Program-made: the position numbers and the translations under genes | Assembly: GCA_947259685.1 (NCBI GenBank) | Contig: CAMYNC010000008.1 | Location: forward strand, 1-64,000 | Direction: 5' to 3' | Length of the DNA: 64,000 nt | DNA from: an uncultured Desulfuromonadales bacterium | Lineage (GTDB): Bacteria > Desulfobacterota > Desulfuromonadia > Desulfuromonadales > Geopsychrobacteraceae | Part shown: in pieces, positions 9,335 through 17,016 of the stretch | Layout of the letters: each line of letters opens with the position of its first letter | How positions within the stretch are numbered: the first letter of the stretch is position 1 | Notes under the pieces: model-generated | The model's input: only the letters and a program-made list of their open reading frames with translations | Databases searched by the model: none | Told to the model about the DNA's origin: nothing

Positions 9335-12300
9335 ATGCGGTTTATGGAACTCGACTCTCAACAAGATATCCACCACGCCACGATCAAAAGTTTCGTTGAT
9401 GGCCTCTCAGGTCACCGCCAGACCAGCGAGATCCTCGGCCTGCACGGCTCAGCCGATGCCTACCTGCTGGCGCGCCTGCTGCCCGAGCATCCGGGCCTGC
9501 TGGTGCTGCTGACCGCCGATCTGCAGCAAGCCCGCCAGCTGACCGAAGATCTGCAATTCTATCACCACCGACCCGCGGAGATCGCGCTGCTGCCGAACTG
9601 GGAACTCTCCCCCTACGACCCGCTCACCCCACACCCGGAACTGGAAGCCACCCGGCTGACGACCATGGCGGCGCTCGACCGGGGCGCACTCAAAGCACTG
9701 GTGCTGCCAGTGCGGGCCTTGATGCAGAAGCTGATGCCGCGTCAGGTGCTGGCGGCGATCGCTCTGGAACTGATCCTCGAAGAAGAATATGAGCGGGAGC
9801 CATTGCTCGAAACCCTGCTGCAGCTCGGCTATCAGCCGGTGCCACTGGTCGAGGAGCGGGGCAGCTTCGCGGTCCGCGGCGATATCATCGACCTGTTTCC
9901 ACCCGATGTCGAGCAGCCGGTGCGGCTCGATTTTTACGGCGACTTCATCGAAAAGATGCGCCCTTTCGACCCGGCCAGCCAGCGCTCTGGCGACCAGACC
10001 CTGGAACGGCTCAAGCTGATTCCCTCCAAAGAGATGATCCTCCACGGCCCCTTCCTGGAGACCTTCGGCCAACGGCTGAAAGAACGTTGCGATCAGCTGG
10101 AACTGCCACGCACCGAGCGAGAAACAATCATGGAGGAGGTGCGCGAAGGGATTCTCGCCCCGGGTCGGCATTTTTTGCTGCCGTTTAACTACGCCGCCCT
10201 CGATCCGCTGTTTACTTACCTGGGAAAAGAACGCTGGGTGCTGCTCGATCCGCCAGCCATCGAGCAGGAGCTCGACCTGTTTCACCGCGAGGTGCGCGAT
10301 GGCGAAGCGCGGATGCTCGACCAGCAGCAGCCCCATGCCGCGCGCCGCGAGCTGTTCCTCGACCCGAGTGAAGTCCAGCCGCTGCTGACCGGCGCGGGGC
10401 GCATCGAACTCTCGCAGCTGCGGGTGTTTCAGCTGGATGACGAACGGGAACGCTACCATTTCAACTGCATCGGCAATGCCGAGCTGCGCGCCCACCCGCA
10501 AGAGGGACAGGACGGCCTGGAACCGCTGGTCAAGAAATTGCGCAAGGCGCAAAGCGACAACTGGCGAACCCTGCTGGTCTGCCATCGACGCACCCAGGCT
10601 GAACGCCTGCAAGAGCTGCTCGCCGCCCATGACATCGCCCTGAACATCAATCCGGCGCTGCGCCTGAACAACCTGCACCCCGGCTATCCACAACTCTGTG
10701 TCGGCGATCTTTCCAGCGGTTTCTGCCTCCCGGAAGAGAAGCTGGCGATTGTCACCGAAGAGGAGATCTTCGGCAAGCGTAGCCACCGGCAGAAAAAAAC
10801 CGGTCAACAGCGCGCCCGGCAATTAATGAGCAGCCTGGCGGAGCTGAAAGAGAACGACTATATCGTCCACACCGATCACGGCATCGGCAAGTATTTAGGC
10901 CTGACCCACCTGCAGACCGGCCCGGTTGAAGGGGACTTTCTGCATCTGCAATATGCCGGCGGTGACAAGCTGTATCTGCCGATCGACCGGATCGAAAAGG
11001 TGCAAAAATACCAAGGCGGCGAGGGGCATGCTCCCAAGCTCGACAAAATGGGCGGCCAGGGCTGGGAGAAGGCGCGGTTAAAAGCCCGGGCCGCGGTTGA
11101 GGAACTGGCCCGCCAGCTGCTGGAACTCTACGCTAAGCGGGAGCTGCGTGAGGGCTTTGCCTATTCTGCCCCCGACCAGCTCTATCGCGAGTTCGAGGCG
11201 ACCTTCCCGCACGAGGAAACCGGCGATCAGCTGCAGGCGATCGAGGAAACCCTGGCCGACATGCAGTCGCCAAAACCGATGGACCGACTGGTCTGTGGTG
11301 ATGTCGGCTACGGCAAGACCGAAGTCGCACTGCGCGCTGCCGTGAAGGCGGTGCTCGACAGCAAACAGGTGGCGCTGCTGGTACCGACCACGGTGCTCGC
11401 CCGGCAGCACTGGGAAGGCTTTAAGCAGCGTCTCGAGGAGTTTCCGGTGCGGGTCGAGATGCTCTCGCGTTTCCGCAGCGCCGCGGAAAACAAGAAAACC
11501 CTGGAAGCGGCAGCAGCGGGCCAGATCGACATCCTGGTCGGCACCCACCGGTTGCTGCAGCGGGATGTGCGTTTCAAGGACCTGGGGCTGGTGGTGGTTG
11601 ATGAAGAGCAACGCTTCGGCGTCAGCCACAAGGAGAAACTCAAGCAGCTGCGGGCCGAGGTCGACATCCTCACCCTGACCGCCACACCGATCCCGCGCAC
11701 CCTGCATATGGGGCTGGCCGGGATGCGCGACCTATCGGTGATTGAAACCGCTCCGGTCGACCGGCTGGCGATCCGCACCTACGTCACCCGCTTCGACGAT
11801 GAGCTGATTCGCCAGGCGATCCTGCGCGAGCTGCGCCGTGGCGGCCAGGTCTACTTTGTCCATAACCGGGTGCAGACCATCGACGCCATGGCCGAACAGT
11901 TGAAAACCCTGGTTCCCGAGGCAAGCATCTCGGTCGGTCACGGACAGATGCCGGAGAAACAGCTGGAACAGGTGATGCTCGACTTTATCGACGGCAAGAG
12001 CAACCTGCTGCTCGCCTCGACGATCATCGAAAACGGTTTGGATATCCCGCGCGCCAACACCATCATTGTCAACCGCGCCGACTGCTTCGGCCTCTCGCAA
12101 CTTTACCAGCTGCGCGGCCGGGTCGGACGCAGCGACCGGCGCGCCTACGCCTACCTGTTGATCCCCGGCGAAGCTGCGCTGACCAAAGAAGCACGGGAAC
12201 GGCTCAAGGTCCTGCAGGAGCTGACCGAACTGGGAGCCGGTTTCCGCATCGCCAGTCACGACCTGGAACTACGTGGCGCCGGTGACCTGCTCGGCGCCAA

Positions 12301-12832
12301 ACAATCGGGTCCGATTGCAGCAATCGGTTTCGAACTCTACACCGAACTGCTCGAAGAAACCATCGACCGGCTGCGCGGCCTGGAACGGGAAGAACGGATC
12401 GATCCGGAAATCCGCCTCGGCCTTTCGGCGTTTTTCTCGGAGAAATACCTGCCCGATCCGAACCAGCGGCTGCAGTTCTACCAGCGGATGGCAGCTGCCG
12501 AAAACGATGACGAGCTGTTCGCCTTGGTTGAGGAGCTGCGTGATCGCTACGGTGAACTGCCTGCCGCCGGGGAAACCCTGCTCGGCTCCATGCGGCTGCG
12601 AATTCTGCTCAAACAGCTGCGCATCGAACTGCTCGAATACGACGGACGGCGCATGAGTCTGCTGTTTCATGCCAGCACCAAGGTTGCGCCGGAGACCATC
12701 CGCCGTCTGCTGACTGAGCAGCCAGAGCGTTACCGGCTCTCGGCCGATTATAAATTGGGGGTTGAGCTGGGCCGCCTGCCGGAAGCTGAACTGCTGCTAC
12801 AGGTGAGAAAAGAATTGCAACAATTTTTCTGA
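9335..12832 (+). CDS. mfd: transcription-repair coupling factor Mfd
   Basis: Superfamily-2 DNA translocase that removes RNA polymerase stalled at lesions and recruits UvrA. It has 1165 residues: UvrB-like N-terminal domains (about 1-300), RNA-polymerase-interacting domain (about 500-560, with VHTDHGIGKYLGL), helicase domain with Walker A CGDVGYGKTE (about 654) and box II VVDEEQRFG (about 756), the LTATPIPRTLHMG motif, the C-terminal helicase lobe with LRGRVGRSDRRAYAYLL, and a UvrA-binding-like C-terminus. The start is uncertain: no Shine-Dalgarno precedes 9335 or the next ATG at 9344, because a palindromic repeat ends one base upstream. uvrA lies 4 kb downstream on the same strand. Confidence 0.96.
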   Translation: MRFMELDSQQDIHHATIKSFVDGLSGHRQTSEILGLHGSADAYLLARLLPEHPGLLVLLTADLQQARQLTEDLQFYHHRPAEIALLPNWELSPYDPLTPHPELEATRLTTMAALDRGALKALVLPVRALMQKLMPRQVLAAIALELILEEEYEREPLLETLLQLGYQPVPLVEERGSFAVRGDIIDLFPPDVEQPVRLDFYGDFIEKMRPFDPASQRSGDQTLERLKLIPSKEMILHGPFLETFGQRLKERCDQLELPRTERETIMEEVREGILAPGRHFLLPFNYAALDPLFTYLGKERWVLLDPPAIEQELDLFHREVRDGEARMLDQQQPHAARRELFLDPSEVQPLLTGAGRIELSQLRVFQLDDERERYHFNCIGNAELRAHPQEGQDGLEPLVKKLRKAQSDNWRTLLVCHRRTQAERLQELLAAHDIALNINPALRLNNLHPGYPQLCVGDLSSGFCLPEEKLAIVTEEEIFGKRSHRQKKTGQQRARQLMSSLAELKENDYIVHTDHGIGKYLGLTHLQTGPVEGDFLHLQYAGGDKLYLPIDRIEKVQKYQGGEGHAPKLDKMGGQGWEKARLKARAAVEELARQLLELYAKRELREGFAYSAPDQLYREFEATFPHEETGDQLQAIEETLADMQSPKPMDRLVCGDVGYGKTEVALRAAVKAVLDSKQVALLVPTTVLARQHWEGFKQRLEEFPVRVEMLSRFRSAAENKKTLEAAAAGQIDILVGTHRLLQRDVRFKDLGLVVVDEEQRFGVSHKEKLKQLRAEVDILTLTATPIPRTLHMGLAGMRDLSVIETAPVDRLAIRTYVTRFDDELIRQAILRELRRGGQVYFVHNRVQTIDAMAEQLKTLVPEASISVGHGQMPEKQLEQVMLDFIDGKSNLLLASTIIENGLDIPRANTIIVNRADCFGLSQLYQLRGRVGRSDRRAYAYLLIPGEAALTKEARERLKVLQELTELGAGFRIASHDLELRGAGDLLGAKQSGPIAAIGFELYTELLEETIDRLRGLEREERIDPEIRLGLSAFFSEKYLPDPNQRLQFYQRMAAAENDDELFALVEELRDRYGELPAAGETLLGSMRLRILLKQLRIELLEYDGRRMSLLFHASTKVAPETIRRLLTEQPERYRLSADYKLGVELGRLPEAELLLQVRKELQQFF

Positions 12833-12898
12833 CTGTGCTAGCGTGATTTCCCGCTTTTCGCTGCCCCTGGTGGCAGTAAGACCGACGGTTGAAAAACA

Positions 12899-13843
12899 AT
12901 GAAACAGCTCTTGCTGCTCTCGCTGCTGTTACTTGCCCTGGCCGCTTGCCAGCAGCAGGAACCTGAACCTGAGACTCCTCCGGCCCTGTTGCTGACCGTG
13001 GGGCAACGGCAACTGAATATGGCGCAGTTCAATCGCGAGCTACAACGCAGCTATCCTGATTTGCAGAGGCTGCCGGCCGCGGACCAGCTGCCGCTGAAAA
13101 AGCAGCTGGTCAACCGCTTGATTGAACGGGAGCTGCTGCTGGGCGAAGCTGCTCGCCTGGATATCCGGATCACCCCGGACGAATTGGACAGCGAACTGCT
13201 GGCACTGCGTGGCAGCTACAGCACAGAGGAATTTGACCGCATCCTGCAGGCCAGCGGTCAGACCAGAACGAGCTGGCAAGCAACGGTCAAGCTACGCAAA
13301 CTGACTGAAAAAGTCGCCGCCCTGGCCACCGGACCCTTGCCAGAGGTTAGCTACAAAGAGCTCAAGGACTACTATTGGGTCAACCGCGATGAATTTCGTC
13401 GACCGCTGGAGCTACGCGCGAGACAGATGCTGGTGACCAGCCTCGAAGAGGCCGAACTATTGCGCCAGCGGGTCAAAGCAGGCGAGGATTTTGCGGAGCT
13501 GGCCCGGCAGCACTCGCTGTCGCCAGACCGCGAGGATGGCGGAAACCTCGGCTACTTTTCCAAAGGACAGTTACCGCCGGAATTTGATCAGGTGCTGTTT
13601 GAACTGTCGATCGGCCAGGTCAGCGAGCCGGTCCAAAGCCCTTACGGTTATCACCTGTTTCTGGTCGAACACCGCCGCCGGGCAGGTTTGAGAATTCTTG
13701 AGCAGGTTGAAGACCTCATTCGGCAAAAACTGACCCAACAACGCCAGGAAGCCGCATTTCAGCAGTGGCTGGAAGAGCTGCGTGAAAGAGTACCGGTCTC
13801 GGTAGCCTGGGCGCAGCTGACGGCCAAGACCGCTGCTCACTGA
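12899..13843 (+). CDS. parvulin-type peptidyl-prolyl isomerase lipoprotein (PpiC/PrsA-like)
   Basis: Predicted periplasm-facing lipoprotein foldase of 314 residues. A lipoprotein signal with lipobox LAAC (Cys19 in ALAACQQQ) is followed by a SurA-N-like helical region (about 40-150) and a parvulin domain (about 170-265) with LRARQMLV, GGNLGYFSKGQLPPEFDQ and SPYGYHLFLVE, the normal signature blocks. It starts 66 bases after mfd and is followed 38 bases later by a second parvulin-family chaperone, suggesting a joint role in outer-membrane protein folding. The local base Q/E-rich segment just after the lipobox is a usual lipoprotein linker. Confidence 0.9.
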   Translation: MKQLLLLSLLLLALAACQQQEPEPETPPALLLTVGQRQLNMAQFNRELQRSYPDLQRLPAADQLPLKKQLVNRLIERELLLGEAARLDIRITPDELDSELLALRGSYSTEEFDRILQASGQTRTSWQATVKLRKLTEKVAALATGPLPEVSYKELKDYYWVNRDEFRRPLELRARQMLVTSLEEAELLRQRVKAGEDFAELARQHSLSPDREDGGNLGYFSKGQLPPEFDQVLFELSIGQVSEPVQSPYGYHLFLVEHRRRAGLRILEQVEDLIRQKLTQQRQEAAFQQWLEELRERVPVSVAWAQLTAKTAAH

Positions 13844-13881
13844 ATCAATAACTGTCGCCATTAAACAAGGGAAGAGACCTC

Positions 13882-14820
13882 ATGAAATCGATTCTGCTTC
13901 TGCTGCTTTCCGTCGCGCTACTGACGACTCCGGCACTAGGCAAAACCCTCAGTAAAGTGGCCGCAGTGGTCAATAACGACATCGTCACCTCCTATCAGCT
14001 CGACAAGGCGGTCGTCTCAGCACTTTCCGCCAATACCAAAGGCAATCAGCTGACCGCCGAACAATTTGATCAACTGCGCAGCCAGGTACTGGAACAGTTG
14101 ATTAATGAAAAGTTGGTTGAACAACGGATTGACGAACTCGGTTTGATCGTCGGTGAAGCAGAGATCGATGCCGCCATCCAAGATGTCCAGCTTAAAAATA
14201 ATCTGACCCGGGAAAGACTCGAAGAGGCCTTATCTGCCCAGGGGATGACTTTCGCCAGCTACCAGGAACAGCTCAAAAAAGAGATCCTGCGCTACAAACT
14301 GCTCGGCCGCGAAGTCAACTACAAGGTTCAGGTCACCGAGAGTGAAATTCGGGAGTACTTTCGAGAGCATATCGATGACTACCGAGCCACGCCCAAGGTT
14401 CGGGTCAGCCACATCAGCTACCAGTTCCCCAGCGACGAGGCTGGCCGTGAGGCAATTTACCAGCAGGCCCTGGTGACCCGCGACCTGCTGCAGAGCGGAG
14501 AAGATTTCGAAAAAGTCCTGGTCGGCCAGGAAGATGTCGCCAGCGGCCGCGATATGGGCCAATTGGTCATTGAAGAACTGGCCGAACAGCTGCAGGAGGC
14601 TTTGGCTGACCTGGAAGTCGGCCAGGTGAGTGAACCGATCGAAATGAGCGGTCAACTCCACCTGTTTCAAATCACCGCCCGCAACCCCGGCGATATCACC
14701 CTCTACGACCGGGCGAAAATCGAGATCGAAGAGACGCTGAAAAAGCAGAAAACCGAACTGCGGTTTAAAGAATGGGCCAAGGAGTTACGCGACAACGGCC
14801 ATGTCGAAATCCGTAACTAA
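13882..14820 (+). CDS. surA: periplasmic chaperone SurA-like, SurA N-terminal plus one parvulin domain
   Basis: Secreted chaperone of 312 residues with a cleavable Sec signal (about 1-20, TTPALG-KT). AAVVNNDIVTSYQLDKAV is the hallmark start of the SurA N-terminal domain, which escorts unfolded outer-membrane proteins. Only one parvulin domain (about 170-270) follows, whereas E. coli SurA has two, and the parvulin motifs are weaker than in the upstream paralogue, so isomerase activity may be low. SD GGAAGAG precedes the ATG. Probably co-transcribed with the upstream PpiC-like lipoprotein gene. Confidence 0.88.
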   Translation: MKSILLLLLSVALLTTPALGKTLSKVAAVVNNDIVTSYQLDKAVVSALSANTKGNQLTAEQFDQLRSQVLEQLINEKLVEQRIDELGLIVGEAEIDAAIQDVQLKNNLTRERLEEALSAQGMTFASYQEQLKKEILRYKLLGREVNYKVQVTESEIREYFREHIDDYRATPKVRVSHISYQFPSDEAGREAIYQQALVTRDLLQSGEDFEKVLVGQEDVASGRDMGQLVIEELAEQLQEALADLEVGQVSEPIEMSGQLHLFQITARNPGDITLYDRAKIEIEETLKKQKTELRFKEWAKELRDNGHVEIRN

Positions 14821-14954
14821 TTTCAGCCCTCACAGGCATTTTGCATAGATAGGCTTTCAATCAAATTAGTGGGTAAAAATTAATAAAGCATTTGCAACTT
14901 CATAGATCTATTGTTATTCTCTTACATCGAATATCAGGCGACAGAAGGGTCCCG

Positions 14955-15785
14955 ATGCCGAAAACTGCAATTATTTTTGCTGAAGCTGCTGAAGCGCGCC
15001 GTGCTATTGCCCAGCTGATCAAGCCGAGCGGACTCTTTGCCAAGGTCTGTTTTTCCAGCACCGCTAAAGAGGTTGATTTTCTGCTGCAGAACAGCCAAGC
15101 CGATATGATTTTCTGCAATCTTCTGCCCACCAGGGATAGCAACCTACGCTGCACCGAAGAACTTGCCAGGCTGGCCTCTTCCCGGCAGATGCCGATTGTC
15201 TACTGTTCGCAGCTGACCACGAAAGAACTGCGGCAACTCAATATCATTCCGGTCGATAGTCCCTGTCTGAGTTATCAAACCACAGCGACTGCTGTGACCC
15301 AGCGCTTAACACGCCTTCTCAACCAAGGGGGCGCCACCCCACCGCGGAGAAACACGCTGGAAAAACTAATCGATAAAGGGACCGGTGTGTATAATCGGTT
15401 CTATTTCGATTCATTCCTGGATCATGAAATTTCCCGATCAAAACTGACCGGGAGACCATTCTCTCTGCTGTTGATCGAACCGCAGCCGCAACCAGCCCCC
15501 AAAGCAGAAAACTGGAATCGGATGTTGCCGACGATTGCCCAGGCAATCAAACAGCAGGTGCGTGGTTCCGATCTGCTCTGCCGGGTCGAAGAGAAGAGGT
15601 TTGCCTTGTTGCTTCCGGAAACCTCGGACCTTAATGCTGAACAGGTGGCCAGCCGGATTCGGCATAAGTTCCAGGAAGGCACCACCGAAAACACGATCGG
15701 CCTCAACTTCGGGTTGGCCTCTTCCAGTTACAATAAAAACTATAACCGCCAGGGGTTGCTACAGGCAGCCGAGGCGGGACTTTAA
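14955..15785 (+). CDS. receiver-like plus degenerate GGDEF-domain protein
   Basis: 276 residues from the ATG at 14955, chosen because AAGGGT precedes it and PKTAIIFAEAAEARRAI begins a receiver-like fold; an upstream extension to 14892 looks non-coding. The N-terminal half resembles a response-regulator receiver, without a clear phospho-acceptor context (the acidic position falls in QADMIFCNLLP). The C-terminal half (about 145-270) aligns by eye with a GGDEF domain: DKGTGVYNRFYFDSFLDHEISR corresponds to the usual D-x-LT-x-L-x-N-R block. The GGDEF signature itself is replaced by VEEKRFALLLPET, so cyclase activity is unlikely. It could be a nucleotide-sensing or scaffold protein. Confidence 0.7.
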   Translation: MPKTAIIFAEAAEARRAIAQLIKPSGLFAKVCFSSTAKEVDFLLQNSQADMIFCNLLPTRDSNLRCTEELARLASSRQMPIVYCSQLTTKELRQLNIIPVDSPCLSYQTTATAVTQRLTRLLNQGGATPPRRNTLEKLIDKGTGVYNRFYFDSFLDHEISRSKLTGRPFSLLLIEPQPQPAPKAENWNRMLPTIAQAIKQQVRGSDLLCRVEEKRFALLLPETSDLNAEQVASRIRHKFQEGTTENTIGLNFGLASSSYNKNYNRQGLLQAAEAGL

Positions 15786-15854
15786 CAGCCAACGCCGTCC
15801 TCCAAGCGGCAGGCCCCCTGCCTCAGTCACCATCCACGAAACCTGCACCAAGTA

Positions 15855-15884
15855 TTGTTTCCCCCGCCTTGCTTCCGCTATACT
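15855..15884 (+). promoter_or_regulatory. candidate sigma70 promoter of pdxA
   Basis: TTGTTT (15855-15860), 18-base spacer, TATACT (15879-15884), 39 bases before the pdxA ATG. Confidence 0.45.
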
Positions 15885-15922
15885 GAGCTATTGTCTTTAG
15901 TGAGGAGCTTAGCGGACTGGGC

Positions 15923-16924
15923 ATGAACACTTTGCGACCGATTATCATTACCATGGGCGATCCGACAGGAATCGGTCCTGAAATCATTATCAAAGCCTTG
16001 TTGGCTGGAGCTTTTACTCAACTCAAACGGCCATTACTGATCGCTGGGGATGCCGGGGTGATGCTGCGAGCCAGCCGGATTTTCAAGGCTGAAGCCCGGC
16101 TGCAGACGGGCGAAAACGGAAGCTGTCTACTGCAAATCGCAGGTCAACAACTGCCAATTCAAGCCATCTCCAAGTTGACTAGCGACCACCTGCAGTACGG
16201 CCAGCCGGATCGGGCCTGCGGCCAGGCGATGGCCGATTATGTCAACTGGGCGCTGGCCCGCTGCCAGGACGGCAGCGCCGCCGGGATGGTCACTTGCCCG
16301 ATCAACAAGGCAGCGATCAATGCCGCCGGCTGCCATTTTCCCGGACATACCGAACTGCTCGCTGCCGGCTGCGGGGTTGAAAAGGTGGTGATGATGTTGG
16401 CCGGGGAGAAACTGAAAGTAAGCCTGGTCACCACCCACCTCCCCTATCAGGAGGTTCCCCAGGCCTTGAGCACGGCGGAAATCCTCGCCACCATCCGCAT
16501 TACCGACCGCAGCTTGCGCCAGCAATTCGGCATTGAAAAACCGAAGTTAGCGGTCCTTTCCTTAAACCCGCATGCTGGCGAAAACGGCCTGTTCGGCGAC
16601 CAAGAAGCGCGACTGATCCTGCCGGCGATCCAAGCCGCACAGGCCGAAGGAATCGCCGCCGACGGTCCGCACAGTGCCGATACCCTGTTCCATTTTGCCG
16701 CCCAGGGAAGCCACGATGCGGTGATCTGCATGTATCACGACCAGGGGCTGATCCCGCTGAAACTGCTGCACTTCGAAGATGCGGTCAACGTCACCCTGGG
16801 ACTGCCGATCGTCCGCACCAGCGTCGACCACGGCACCGCCTACAACCTGGCGGGAACCGGCACCGCCAGTACCGCCAGCCTGATCGCAGCGATCCGCATG
16901 GCAGAACAGATGATTAAAGAATAA
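15923..16924 (+). CDS. pdxA: 4-hydroxythreonine-4-phosphate dehydrogenase
   Basis: NAD-dependent enzyme that oxidises 4-phosphohydroxy-L-threonine in the DXP-dependent route to pyridoxal phosphate. It has 333 residues. The signature N-terminus TMGDPTGIGPEI, the metal-binding histidine in FPGHTELLA, the LNPHAGENGLFGDQE block and the MYHDQGLIPLK block (third metal ligand) are all intact. pdxJ, its usual pathway partner, is not in the window. A two-arm palindrome begins 4 bases after the stop, and uvrA follows. Confidence 0.97.
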   Translation: MNTLRPIIITMGDPTGIGPEIIIKALLAGAFTQLKRPLLIAGDAGVMLRASRIFKAEARLQTGENGSCLLQIAGQQLPIQAISKLTSDHLQYGQPDRACGQAMADYVNWALARCQDGSAAGMVTCPINKAAINAAGCHFPGHTELLAAGCGVEKVVMMLAGEKLKVSLVTTHLPYQEVPQALSTAEILATIRITDRSLRQQFGIEKPKLAVLSLNPHAGENGLFGDQEARLILPAIQAAQAEGIAADGPHSADTLFHFAAQGSHDAVICMYHDQGLIPLKLLHFEDAVNVTLGLPIVRTSVDHGTAYNLAGTGTASTASLIAAIRMAEQMIKE

Positions 16925-16927
16925 CCT

Positions 16928-16988
16928 GTAGGGGCGAGATATATCTCGCCCATTCTGCAACCGCGGGCGAGACATGTCTCGCCCCTAC
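16928..16988. repeat. dispersed two-arm palindromic repeat between pdxA and uvrA
   Basis: GTAGGGGCG at the left end and CGCCCCTAC at the right, enclosing two perfect 20-base palindromes: GGGCGAGATATATCTCGCCC and GGGCGAGACATGTCTCGCCC. It is the most symmetrical of the copies in the window and lies 4 bases after pdxA and 28 bases before uvrA. Confidence 0.85.
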
Positions 16989-17016
16989 GAAACGCTAATC
17001 CAAAACTGAGAAACCA

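Noticed and set aside
9449..10822. 457-codon minus-strand frame inside mfd
   Set aside because: Antisense to conserved Mfd domains; no ribosome site or motif.
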